55,316 bases of DNA from an uncultured Oscillibacter sp. GTDB taxonomy: Bacteria > Bacillota > Clostridia > Oscillospirales > Oscillospiraceae. The notes under the pieces are model-generated. The model was not told the origin of the DNA, made no database searches, and saw nothing but the letters and a program-made list of their open reading frames with translations. Below, in pieces: positions 43,031 to 51,117 of the stretch (position 1 is the first letter of the stretch; each line of letters begins with the position of its first letter). The stretch covers positions 1 through 55,316 of the forward strand of contig NZ_URDP01000008.1 in assembly GCF_900546705.1 (NCBI RefSeq). The letters are read 5' to 3'. A program made the translations under genes and the position numbers.

Positions 43031-45154
43031 ATGAACTTGATTGAAAAATTTGCCCATGGCCTGACCCGCAGGCCCAAGCTGGTGGCAGCCATTGCGCTGG
43101 TGATGCTCATTCCCTCCGTCATTGGCTACGCCGCCACCCGCATCAACTACGACATTCTCTCCTATCTTCCCCAGGACCTGCCCTCCTCTCAGGGTGAGCA
43201 GCTGCTGGAGGACCCCTTTCAGATGGCCGCCACCAGCATGCTCATTGTGGACGGCATGCCCGCCGGCTACACCAACGACCTGGTACAGGAGATCCAGGAC
43301 GTGCCCGGCGTGTCCAACGCCGTGTGGCTGAGCAATCTGGTGGGCATCCAGATCCCCGCGGACATGATCCCTGCCTCCTTCCGGGACCTGTTCTTCTCCG
43401 GGGACGCCACCATGATCCTCATCCAGTACGACCACCCCGGCGCCTCCGACGAGACGATGGAGGCCATCGGTCAGGTGCGCAGCCTGTGCAATGAAAAGTG
43501 CTTCCTGGCAGGCTTCTCCGTCATCATCAAGGACACCCGGGACGTGATGGACAGCGAGCTGCCTCTCTTCGTGGGGCTGGCCATCTTGCTGGCCCTGGCC
43601 GCCATGGCGCTGACGCTGGAGTCCACGGTGCTGCCCTTCGTGTTTCTCGCCAGCATCGGCATCGCCGTGGTCTACAACTTCGGCACCAACGTCTTCTTGG
43701 GCGAGATCTCCTACATCACCAAGGCCATCGCCGCGGTACTGCAATTGGGCGTGACCATGGACTACTCCATCTTCCTCTACCGCCGCTACGAGGAGGAGCG
43801 GGCCAACTACAGTGACAAGCGGGACGCCATGGCCCAGGCCATCTGCGCCGCGTTCCGCTCTCTGTCCGGCTCCAGTCTGACCACCATTGCCGGCTTCCTG
43901 GCCCTTTGCTTCATGCGTCTGACCCTGGGAAGGGACATCGGCATCGTCATGGCCAAGGGCGTGGTGCTGGGGGTGGCCACGGTCATTCTGGTGCTTCCCA
44001 GCCTGGTGCTTCTCTTCGACAAGCAGATCGACCGCCACAAGCACAAGACCCTCCTGCCCAGCTTCCACCGTGTCAACGGCTTCGTGCTGCGGCACCGGCG
44101 GGCCCTGGTGGTGCTGACGTTGGTGCTGTTTCTGCCCGCTTTCTACGCCCAGAGCCACGCGGATATCTACTATAAGCTCGATGAGTCCCTGCCCAAGGAC
44201 CTGCCCTCCATCGTCAGCAACGAAAAGCTCAAGGAGGACTTCGACATGGCCACCTCCCATTTTCTCGTGCTGCGGGACGACCTGACCGCTTCCCAGATGA
44301 GTGAGCTGGAGCAGCGGCTGGAGGCCCTGGACGGCGTCACCTCCGTGGTGTCCTACCACGCGCTGCTGGGCACCGGAATTCCCGACTTCTTCGTGCCCGA
44401 GGACCTGCGTCAGATGCTCCGCCAGGACGGCTGGCAGCTGATGATGGTCAACTCCTCCTACGAGCCCGCCACGGACCAGGTGGCCGCCCAGCTGGACGAG
44501 ATGCAGGCCATTCTCAACGACTACGACCCCGACGCCATGATCACCGGCGAGGGCGCCATGTACCGGGACCTGATCGACACCGCCGCCGTGGACTTCAACG
44601 TCACCAGCTACATCTCCATCGCCGCCATCTTCCTCATCATCGCGGTGGTGTTCCGCTCGCTGACGGTGCCGGCGGTGCTGGTGGCCACCATTGAGCTGGC
44701 CATCTTCTTAAACCAGGGCTGCTCCTACTTCACCGGCGCCCAGATCCCCTTCATCGCCCCCACCATCATCAGCTGCGTGCAGCTGGGCGCCACCGTGGAC
44801 TACGCCATTTTGATGACCTCCCGGTTCCAGGAGGAGCTGCGCAGCGGAAAGACGGCCAAAGAGGCCATCGCCATCGCCGCCGACTCCTCCGACGCCTCTA
44901 TCATCACCAGCGCCCTGGTGCTCTTCTGCGCCACGCTGGGCGTGTCCTTCGTCTCGTCCATCGACCTGATCGGCGCCATCTGCATTATGCTGGCCCGGGG
45001 CGCCTGCATCTCCGCCCTGGTGAGCATCTTCCTCATGCCCGCCATCTTGCTGGTGTGCGAGCCTCTTTTCAACAAGACCAGCCTCCGCTGGCGCACTACG
45101 CCTCCCCAGCGCACCGCCCCCCGCCTGCCCTGGAAAAAGCACGCCGGCGTGTGA
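43031..45154 (+). CDS. MMPL/RND family transporter
   Basis: A 707-residue RND-superfamily protein with two MMPL-type repeats. Each has one helix, an extracytoplasmic domain (about 40-170 and 370-500) and five or six helices (about 175-355 and 515-690). TMDYSIFLYRRYEEERA and TVDYAILMTSRFQEE carry the repeat's TM4 Asp-Tyr pair needed for proton coupling. It is expected to export lipids, peptides or drugs across the membrane in a proton-driven way. It shares an operon with the secreted coiled-coil protein and a divergent TetR regulator. Substrate unknown. Confidence 0.9.
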   Translation: MNLIEKFAHGLTRRPKLVAAIALVMLIPSVIGYAATRINYDILSYLPQDLPSSQGEQLLEDPFQMAATSMLIVDGMPAGYTNDLVQEIQDVPGVSNAVWLSNLVGIQIPADMIPASFRDLFFSGDATMILIQYDHPGASDETMEAIGQVRSLCNEKCFLAGFSVIIKDTRDVMDSELPLFVGLAILLALAAMALTLESTVLPFVFLASIGIAVVYNFGTNVFLGEISYITKAIAAVLQLGVTMDYSIFLYRRYEEERANYSDKRDAMAQAICAAFRSLSGSSLTTIAGFLALCFMRLTLGRDIGIVMAKGVVLGVATVILVLPSLVLLFDKQIDRHKHKTLLPSFHRVNGFVLRHRRALVVLTLVLFLPAFYAQSHADIYYKLDESLPKDLPSIVSNEKLKEDFDMATSHFLVLRDDLTASQMSELEQRLEALDGVTSVVSYHALLGTGIPDFFVPEDLRQMLRQDGWQLMMVNSSYEPATDQVAAQLDEMQAILNDYDPDAMITGEGAMYRDLIDTAAVDFNVTSYISIAAIFLIIAVVFRSLTVPAVLVATIELAIFLNQGCSYFTGAQIPFIAPTIISCVQLGATVDYAILMTSRFQEELRSGKTAKEAIAIAADSSDASIITSALVLFCATLGVSFVSSIDLIGAICIMLARGACISALVSIFLMPAILLVCEPLFNKTSLRWRTTPPQRTAPRLPWKKHAGV

Positions 45155-45181
45155 GCGGAATTTCCCTTTCCATCAAGCAGC

Positions 45182-45219
45182 AGAGGCCGGAGCTTTTTAT
45201 AAGCTCCGGCCTCTTTTTT
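45182..45219 (+). terminator. Terminator of the MMPL operon
   Basis: Fourteen-base perfect stem 45182-45195 / 45201-45214 with TTTAT loop and a T-run on the plus strand. Confidence 0.9.
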
Positions 45220-45221
45220 AT

Positions 45222-45258
45222 GAAAGCGCCCTGTCCCTTATGGGGACAGGGCGCTTTC
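45222..45258 (-). terminator. Hairpin, probable end of the SSS symporter operon
   Basis: Sixteen-base perfect stem 45222-45237 / 45243-45258 with TTATG loop. The minus strand beyond it reads A rather than T, so termination strength is uncertain; it lies back-to-back with the MMPL terminator. Confidence 0.55.
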
Positions 45259-45295
45259 GAGAGGGGAAAATGAGGGGAAAACAATTTGATGATGC

Positions 45296-46138
45296 TCAGG
45301 CGTACTGCTCCACAAACTCCAGCACCGTGCCATTGAACTGCTCCGGGTCCTCCAGGAACATGACGTGGCCCAGATTCAAAAACTCGTGGTAGTAGCACTT
45401 GCCGCCCACCAGGTCCCGGTAGTGCCGGCCCATGGCGATGCCGCGGGGGATCGCGCCGCTGTCCGCGCAGCAGATCATCAGGGGGATGGTGATCTTTTGC
45501 AGCGTGGGGGTGTAGTCCTTGAAGAGGAAGTCGTTGTACAGGGCAAATGCGATGTACACGGGCAGCTTTTTCATCTCCGTGCTGACCCAGTCCTCCACTT
45601 CCTTGCAGGGGGGCTCGTGGAAGCAGATGCGGGTAAAGGCCCGGGTGTAGGCGTCGTGGTTGACCATGGCGTTTTCCAGCGTGGCGGTCATGCCGTCCAT
45701 GTTGAAGCCCGCCAGGGAGTGACTGTTCCAGTTCTCGGGAGAGAAGGGATACAGGGCGCTGTCGATGACGCCGATCTTCTTCAGGTGGTCCGCGCCGAAC
45801 TGCTCATAGTACTCCATGACCACGCTGGAGCCCATGGACCAGCCCAGGAGCGTCACGTCCTCCAGTCCCAGGTGCTCGATGAGCTCGTGGATGTCCTTGG
45901 CACAGCGCTCCATGGTCAGGTTCTGGAGGGTCTTGGAGGAGGAGCCGTGGCCCCGCCAGTCCACCAGCACCAGCCGGTGGTTGGCGGAGAGGCCCTCGAT
46001 GTTCTTATAGAAGAACTTGGAAGAGCACAGATACCCGTGGAGAATGACGATGGGGTCGCCCTTGTCCTTGCCGTAATCCTCAAAGTAGATCCAGGCGCCG
46101 TCGCTGACCTGGAAAAAGTTGTCCCTGCTTTTAATCAT
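45296..46138 (-). CDS. Alpha/beta hydrolase fold protein
   Basis: A 280-residue hydrolase of the alpha/beta fold. It has the oxyanion HGYL near 34-37, DWRGHG (60-65), the nucleophile Ser101 in LGWSMGSS and the catalytic His259 in NLGHVMFLED. The acid is probably an Asp in the CCADSGAIP region. It cleaves an ester, amide or similar bond; substrate unknown. It is the third gene of the sigma-54 operon, 17 bases after the symporter, which suggests it acts on the imported compound (inference). The ATG at 46138 has a ggagg site. Confidence 0.88.
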   Translation of the reverse strand: MIKSRDNFFQVSDGAWIYFEDYGKDKGDPIVILHGYLCSSKFFYKNIEGLSANHRLVLVDWRGHGSSSKTLQNLTMERCAKDIHELIEHLGLEDVTLLGWSMGSSVVMEYYEQFGADHLKKIGVIDSALYPFSPENWNSHSLAGFNMDGMTATLENAMVNHDAYTRAFTRICFHEPPCKEVEDWVSTEMKKLPVYIAFALYNDFLFKDYTPTLQKITIPLMICCADSGAIPRGIAMGRHYRDLVGGKCYYHEFLNLGHVMFLEDPEQFNGTVLEFVEQYA

Positions 46139-46155
46139 GGTTCATGTTCCTCCGT

Positions 46156-47739
46156 TCAGTCCTTCAGGGTGTCTACCTTGGCGTACTTCTCGTCGTAGTC
46201 GGCGCAGAAGAACACCTGGAAGTAGCCCAGCTTGATCCGCTCATTCTTCGTGGCCTTGCTCACCGCCACCAGCAGCACCAGCGAGAGAATCCACGCAGGC
46301 AGGAAGGCGTGGACGCCGCCCAGGGAGGCAGCCCACCAAGCCTTGGTGGCGGGGATGACGCTGGAGAGGAAGTAGAACACCACATAGGAGGCAAAGCCGC
46401 CCACGATGGAGGCCACCATGCCCTTGGCCGTGGCCTTCTTCCAGTACATGCCCACCAGCACGGGGAAGTACCAGGCAGCGCCCAGGGCCGCCAGGGCGAA
46501 GTTGATGATGTACTGGGTCAGCTCAGAGGGCTTGAGGGCGATGAGGGTGGCGATCAGGGCGATAACCAGCACGCAGGTGGTGTTGATGCGGCTCTGGGTC
46601 TTGGCGGGGGTGGAGGGCTTGCAGCAGTCGACGATGAAGTCCTTGGCCAGCATGGAGGCGCCTGCCATGGCAAGGCCCGCCAGAGAGGACTGCACGGCGG
46701 CGAAGATGCCGCAGAAGATGATACCGCCCACCCAGGAGGGCAGCAGGTTGGTGGCGTTGAAGATGGTGGTGTAGTCGGCGGTTTCCAGATTGGGGTTGAT
46801 GGCGTAGGTCAGGGGGCCGGTGAAGCACATGATGCCCTGGACCAGAGTGAACACGCAGCAGGAGATCATGACGCCCTGCTTGAGCTTTTTGTGGTTGTTG
46901 TAGGTCATGGTGACGGACAGGGCATGGGGCACCGCGCCCAGACCTACGCCGGCGAACAGGGCCGTACCCATGGCGTTCCAGAAGCTAAAGCCGGTGTTGG
47001 CCTGAATGGCGCCGGGGAAGGCGGAGCCCAGGTACTCCATGGTGGCCCGGACGCTGCCGTGGTTTTCCACGTTGGTGGCAATGAGGATGCCGATGATGGC
47101 GAAGGTGGCCAGCAGCATGATGACGCCCTGGATGACGGCCACCTTGGCCATGGACTTGATGCCGCCGGAGAGGGTGTAGATAACGGTGATGACGATGACC
47201 AGCACAATGCCCAGATAGTAGGCGTTGGTGCCGGTGACGGCGGCGAACACCTTGGCGCCGGCGGAGATCTGGCCGGCGGCGAAGAAGGTCAGGCCGAACG
47301 CGCCGGTGATGGCCAGGGCAGCCACCACGGCCTTGGACTGGAACCGCAGGCCCAGCAGCTGCTGGAAGGTGACGGCGCCGGTACGGTCCCGGAGGATGGC
47401 CACCTTGCGGCCCACGCTGCCAAGACCGTAGGCGGCGGTGAGGAAGCCGGCGTAGTAGACCAGGGCGGCGGTGAAGCCCACCTTATAGCCCAGGCCCGGG
47501 GCGGTAATCATGGTGCCGCCGGCCATGGAGTTGGTGGCGGCGATCATGGCGATGGCGAAGGCGCCCAGCCCGCCGCCGCCGGTGAGGAAGGAGGCCAGAC
47601 CGTCCTGGCTGCCCTTCCGGGACTGATACTTGATGTAGAAGCCGAAGCCCACAATGACCACCGTGTAGATGGCGAAAATCACCAGCATCGTCCGGGACGT
47701 GGACGCGGTGATGGAAAATCCTCCCAGATCGTAGCTCAT
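46156..47739 (-). CDS. Sodium:solute symporter (SSS) family, PanF-like
   Basis: A 527-residue carrier of the SSS family with about 13 helices. It keeps the family regions TNSMAGGTMITAPG (helix 1-2), TLSGGIKSMAKVAVIQG and GIFAAVQSSLAGLAMAGAS. It is most like PanF-type pantothenate or monocarboxylate symporters. Its ATG overlaps the stop of the small YhdT-like gene by four bases; that kind of pair is common for PanF-like carriers. Here the pair is driven by a sigma-54 promoter, which is unusual for vitamin uptake and suggests a catabolic carboxylate as substrate (inference). Confidence 0.9.
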   Translation of the reverse strand: MSYDLGGFSITASTSRTMLVIFAIYTVVIVGFGFYIKYQSRKGSQDGLASFLTGGGGLGAFAIAMIAATNSMAGGTMITAPGLGYKVGFTAALVYYAGFLTAAYGLGSVGRKVAILRDRTGAVTFQQLLGLRFQSKAVVAALAITGAFGLTFFAAGQISAGAKVFAAVTGTNAYYLGIVLVIVITVIYTLSGGIKSMAKVAVIQGVIMLLATFAIIGILIATNVENHGSVRATMEYLGSAFPGAIQANTGFSFWNAMGTALFAGVGLGAVPHALSVTMTYNNHKKLKQGVMISCCVFTLVQGIMCFTGPLTYAINPNLETADYTTIFNATNLLPSWVGGIIFCGIFAAVQSSLAGLAMAGASMLAKDFIVDCCKPSTPAKTQSRINTTCVLVIALIATLIALKPSELTQYIINFALAALGAAWYFPVLVGMYWKKATAKGMVASIVGGFASYVVFYFLSSVIPATKAWWAASLGGVHAFLPAWILSLVLLVAVSKATKNERIKLGYFQVFFCADYDEKYAKVDTLKD

Positions 47740-48089
47740 GCCTTATTCCCTCCCTCTTTCTTGTCAGACCGGTTTTTCTTGAAGCGGGCCGTCAGGGGGA
47801 ATTCCTCCCACTTGGCCAGGTAGATCATGCCCACCACAAACATGGCAAGGTAGATCAAAATGGCGCCGGAGATCCACATGGGCATCCCCAGCAGATACTT
47901 CATCTGGGCCGGGTCCCCGGTGCCGAAGGCGTACATCCAGATGGTGGCGATCACCGTGCAGGCGATGCCCAGGATGTGGAAAAATGCCGCGTCCTTTTTT
48001 CCGGCCTCCAGCCGCTCGTCCAGGTTGCCCACCTGGTCCACATCGTACTCCGTGGATTCCAGATCCACCGCGCTGCGCTTTTCTTCCAT
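47736..48089 (-). CDS. YhdT/DUF997-like small membrane protein
   Basis: A 117-residue protein with two hydrophobic helices (about 37-57 and 70-92) and a basic C-terminus. Size and position immediately before a PanF-like symporter match the YhdT/DUF997-type accessory proteins, but the function is unknown and could be assembly or regulation of the carrier. It overlaps the symporter by ATGA and is the first gene after the sigma-54 promoter at 48151-48166. Confidence 0.8.
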   Translation of the reverse strand: MEEKRSAVDLESTEYDVDQVGNLDERLEAGKKDAAFFHILGIACTVIATIWMYAFGTGDPAQMKYLLGMPMWISGAILIYLAMFVVGMIYLAKWEEFPLTARFKKNRSDKKEGGNKA

Positions 48090-48150
48090 AGTCGTTACCC
48101 TCCTTTTGATTTGCCGCGTGTGCGGCTTCTGTCAGACGTCCCAACTATAA

Positions 48151-48166
48151 AGCAATTTTTGTGCCA
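48151..48166 (-). promoter_or_regulatory. Sigma-54 (-24/-12) promoter of the SSS symporter operon
   Basis: Minus strand TGGCACAAAAATTGCT is a full match to TGGCAC-N5-TTGCW. Predicted start near 48140, leader about 50 bases. Confidence 0.92.
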
Positions 48167-48248
48167 ACTAAATCCTTGTACTATTTCCACAAATCATCCT
48201 TGCGTTTATGTGCAACATCATGATATAGTAGGAGAAAAATCCCACTGT

Positions 48249-48289
48249 TTTTGCAATTTTGCAAAATATATTTTCGCATTTTGGCGAAA
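48249..48289. promoter_or_regulatory. Two palindromes, candidate upstream activator sites
   Basis: TTTTGCAATTTTGCAAAA (48249-48266, 8-base arms) and TTTCGC-N6-GCGAAA (48272-48289) have centres 23 bases apart, about two helical turns. They lie 85-125 bases upstream of the sigma-54 promoter at 48151-48166 and just before the activator gene. Binding by that activator is inference. Confidence 0.55.
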
Positions 48290-48307
48290 CGCGAAAAAGG
48301 AGGCGCC

Positions 48308-49741
48308 ATGGAATTTCCAAATCTTGCCGCAGATCCCGCCGCCCAGCGGGAGTATGAGCTTTTGAAGGTGCTGGCAGAGCACTACTTCGGCAGCATGCTG
48401 GTCACGGACAGCAAAGGCCGCTTCCTCTATGTCAACGACGGGTGCTGTAAGCTGCTGGGCATCGACCGTGAGACCCTGCTGGGCCTTTCCATCTACGATA
48501 CGCTCCACGACTACTGCCACGCCACCAGCGCCTCGTCCATCAAGACCCTGGAGACGAAGAAGGAGTGCCTGAGCAACCACACCCTCAAGGACTCCGGCAA
48601 GCAGGTGCTGGCCCTCTCCCGGCCTCACTTCGGCCCGGACGGGGAGCTGGAATACGTGCCCACCTACAGCTGGGACGAACGGGAGCTCTATACGCTGCTG
48701 GAAAAATTCGACCAGGAGCGGGACAATGTCCGCAGCGTCATCCGCTTCATGCAGGCAACGGACAAGACGCCGGACATGCTCATCGCCGAGAGCCAGCCCA
48801 TGCGCAGCCTGCTGGAGTACGCCGACCACATTGCCGCCGTGGACTCTACCGTCATCATCTACGGGGAGTCCGGCTCCGGCAAGGAGCTGTTCGCCAAGTA
48901 CATCCACGCCAAAAGCAGCCGGGCCGACCAGGTGTTCATTCCCATCAACTGCGCCTCATTGCCTCCCTCCCTGCTGGAGGCGGAGATGTTCGGCTATGAA
49001 AAGGGCACGTTCACCGGCGGCATGAAGGACGGCAAGATCGGCCTTTTCGAGTTTGCCGACAAGGGCACGGTATTTCTCGACGAGATTGGCGAGATGCCCC
49101 TGGAGCTGCAGGCAAAGCTGCTTCGGATCATTGAAAACGGCGAGATCAAGCGGCTGGGCAGCAACCAGATCATCAAAAGCGACGTGCGGATCATCGCCGC
49201 CACCAACCGCAACCTTGCGGAGATGGTGCGGGAGAAGACGTTCCGGGCCGACCTCTACTACCGGCTCAATGTGCTGGTCATCAACGTGCCGCCTCTGCGG
49301 GAGCGGGCGGAGGACGTGCGGCCCCTGGCGGAATACTTCGTCCAGGCCTTCAACAAAAAGTACGGCTTCACCAAGCGGCTCAGTCCGGAGACCATCCAGG
49401 TCATGGAGCAGTACGACTGGCCGGGCAACGTGCGGGAGCTGCGCAACACGGTGGAGCGGATGATGGTGGAGAGCAAGAACACCCTGGTAGACCTGAAGTC
49501 CTTCCGGAAGATGGACACGGTGGTGGTGGAGCGGCCCGCCCCGCCGGCCGTGGATTCCTCCCTTCCCTACCAGCAGGCCATGGACCAGTGCCAGCGTCAG
49601 TACATCACCGCCGTGGTGGACGCATGCGGCGGGGACCTGCGTCAGGCGGCGCAGCGGATGGGGCTGCATCTTTCCACCTTGTACCGGAAAATGGAGAAGC
49701 TGGGCCTTCCCCTCCACAAGGAGGCCCCGGAGGAGCCATAA
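48308..49741 (+). CDS. Sigma-54 dependent transcriptional activator (PAS-AAA+-Fis)
   Basis: A 477-residue enhancer-binding protein, divergent from the symporter operon it probably controls. An N-terminal PAS-like sensor (about 20-125, YFGSMLVTDSKGRFLYVN) precedes the AAA+ domain with Walker A GESGSGKE (186-193), Walker B FLDEIGE (256-262) and FRADLYYRLN (312-321), then a Fis-type HTH (about 425-462). The sigma-54 contact loop reads GTFTGG (233-238) instead of GAFTGA, keeping the essential Phe and Thr. The ATG at 48308 follows aaggagg. The effector is unknown. Confidence 0.95.
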   Translation: MEFPNLAADPAAQREYELLKVLAEHYFGSMLVTDSKGRFLYVNDGCCKLLGIDRETLLGLSIYDTLHDYCHATSASSIKTLETKKECLSNHTLKDSGKQVLALSRPHFGPDGELEYVPTYSWDERELYTLLEKFDQERDNVRSVIRFMQATDKTPDMLIAESQPMRSLLEYADHIAAVDSTVIIYGESGSGKELFAKYIHAKSSRADQVFIPINCASLPPSLLEAEMFGYEKGTFTGGMKDGKIGLFEFADKGTVFLDEIGEMPLELQAKLLRIIENGEIKRLGSNQIIKSDVRIIAATNRNLAEMVREKTFRADLYYRLNVLVINVPPLRERAEDVRPLAEYFVQAFNKKYGFTKRLSPETIQVMEQYDWPGNVRELRNTVERMMVESKNTLVDLKSFRKMDTVVVERPAPPAVDSSLPYQQAMDQCQRQYITAVVDACGGDLRQAAQRMGLHLSTLYRKMEKLGLPLHKEAPEEP

Positions 49742-49776
49742 AAAAAGCGGACACCCGGATGGGTGTCCGCTTTTTT
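49741..49776. terminator. Bidirectional terminator between activator and aldolase genes
   Basis: Sixteen-base perfect stem 49741-49756 / 49761-49776 with GGAT loop and A/T tracts on both sides. Confidence 0.92.
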
Positions 49777-49786
49777 ATGTACGGGA

Positions 49787-50578
49787 TTACTTGTTTGCAA
49801 AGGCCTCCACGTCGGCCTTGGCCGCCTGGTAGAACAGGTACGTGTCGCAGGTGTAGCCCACGAACTTGATGCCCATGTCCCGCCACTTCTTGGCGCCCTC
49901 CACGGTGTCGGCAAAGCAGCCCAGCTTCACGCCCTTGGCGTTGGCCTTTTCGATGATGCCCTGGATGCAGGCCACCACGTCCGGGTGATCCACCTCACCC
50001 ACATGGCCCAGGGAGCTGGACAGGTCGTAGGGCCCGATGAACAGCACGTCCAGGCCGGGCACGTCCAGGATCTCGTCCAGGTTATCCACAGCCTTCTTGC
50101 CCTCGGCCTGGAGGATGACCACCGTCTCATTGGCCTGGGCGAAGTACTCGCTGCCGGGCTTGGCGCCGTAGCAAGCGGAGCGGACGAAGCGGTTGGTGCC
50201 GCGGGTGCCCACGGGGGCGAACTTGGCGGCGGAGATCACGGCACGGGCCTGCTCGGCGGTGTCGATCTGAGGCACCAGCAGTGCGCCGGCGCCCACGTCC
50301 AGGGCCCGGTCCACCCAGATGTCGGTGCCCCGGGGCACGCGCACCACCGGGCACACGCCGGCCACGTTGGCGGCGCGGATCAGGTTCTGGAGGTTTGCAA
50401 AGGTGCCGGGGCCGTGCTCCATATCCAGCAGCACGAAGTCGTATCCGGCGTAGCCGGCGGCTTCCACATAGGCGGGATCAGAGGTAATCATAAAGGGGCC
50501 CAGGGCACCCTGGTCGGAGTCCATGGCGGCCTTGAAGCGGGCCACTGCGTCCATGGAGGGCATCTTCATCGTTTCCAC
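49787..50578 (-). CDS. HpcH/HpaI family class II aldolase
   Basis: A 263-residue TIM-barrel aldolase of the HpcH/HpaI family. It has LLDMEHGPG near 50-58 with the catalytic His, VVRVPRG (Arg near 80), QAEGKKAV with a metal-binding Glu, and FIGPYDLSSSLG with a metal-binding Asp. Members cleave 4-hydroxy-2-oxo acids to pyruvate and an aldehyde, or act on related dicarboxylates. GTG at 50578 is chosen because AGGAG is seven bases upstream, whereas the ATG at 50569 is too far. It has its own promoter. Substrate unknown. Confidence 0.9.
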   Translation of the reverse strand: METMKMPSMDAVARFKAAMDSDQGALGPFMITSDPAYVEAAGYAGYDFVLLDMEHGPGTFANLQNLIRAANVAGVCPVVRVPRGTDIWVDRALDVGAGALLVPQIDTAEQARAVISAAKFAPVGTRGTNRFVRSACYGAKPGSEYFAQANETVVILQAEGKKAVDNLDEILDVPGLDVLFIGPYDLSSSLGHVGEVDHPDVVACIQGIIEKANAKGVKLGCFADTVEGAKKWRDMGIKFVGYTCDTYLFYQAAKADVEAFANK

Positions 50579-50659
50579 AGTAATTCTCCTATCTTTATTC
50601 CGGCGCAAGCGCCGTTGATTCCATATAGCGGAACTGTATTCCACATTTTCCGCACCTCT

Positions 50660-50689
50660 ATTCTACGCGCCCTCCCCGGTTCTTGTCAA
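50660..50689 (-). promoter_or_regulatory. Sigma-70 promoter of the aldolase gene
   Basis: Minus strand TTGACA (50684-50689), 18 bases, TAGAAT (50660-50665); the -35 overlaps the stop region of the LspA-like gene. Confidence 0.7.
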
Positions 50690-51117
50690 TGTCTGAACGA
50701 GGTTTTCCTGCTCAGGGAAATCAGCAGCGCGCCCAGGAAGATGGCGAAGTCCGCCAGGTTGTATACGTAGCGTTTCATCCGGCCGGGCGCCTTGGGAAAC
50801 TGGATGTAGTCAAACACGCCCGCATCCCCCAGCCGCTCACAGAGATTGCTGGCGCCGCCGCCCAGCAGCAATCCGCAGCCCACCCGGCTGCGCCGGCACA
50901 GCGGCAGCGACACCAGCAGCACCACCAGGGAGACGCCCGCCAGGCACTTCCGGGAAAGATGCAGCAGTCCGAAGGCGGAGCCCCGGTTATGCATGCCCGT
51001 CAGGCGCACCCGGCCCCCCAGATGCAGGCTCTCCCGGCGCTCCGGCCGGTCCAGACGGTGCCGCAGAGCGGTACAGGCGGCCGCCACGGCGGCGGCCAGC
51101 AGCAATGCCAGAATCAT
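50686..51117 (-). CDS. LspA-like (signal peptidase II family) membrane protein
   Basis: A 143-residue protein with the LspA landmarks: HNRGSAFGLL, GGGASNLCERL, VFDYIQFP and YNLADFAIFLGA. The two catalytic aspartates appear present as Asp103 and Asp123. However, the usual Asp-Arg after the second glycine block is Glu-Arg (Glu94), and the first helix region is short, so activity on lipoproteins is uncertain. Its ATG overlaps the stop of the GTPase-NYN gene (ATGA), so the two are coupled. It may be a specialised or secondary LspA; a canonical copy probably exists elsewhere (inference). Confidence 0.75.
   Translation of the reverse strand: MILALLLAAAVAAACTALRHRLDRPERRESLHLGGRVRLTGMHNRGSAFGLLHLSRKCLAGVSLVVLLVSLPLCRRSRVGCGLLLGGGASNLCERLGDAGVFDYIQFPKAPGRMKRYVYNLADFAIFLGALLISLSRKTSFRH

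Noticed and set aside
40312..43122. Long minus-strand frame (over 900 codons) opposite the coiled-coil gene
   Set aside because: It overlaps the TetR gene and the MMPL start, has no ribosome site, and its composition (Leu, Val, Gly, Gln, His) matches the complement of the coding strand.
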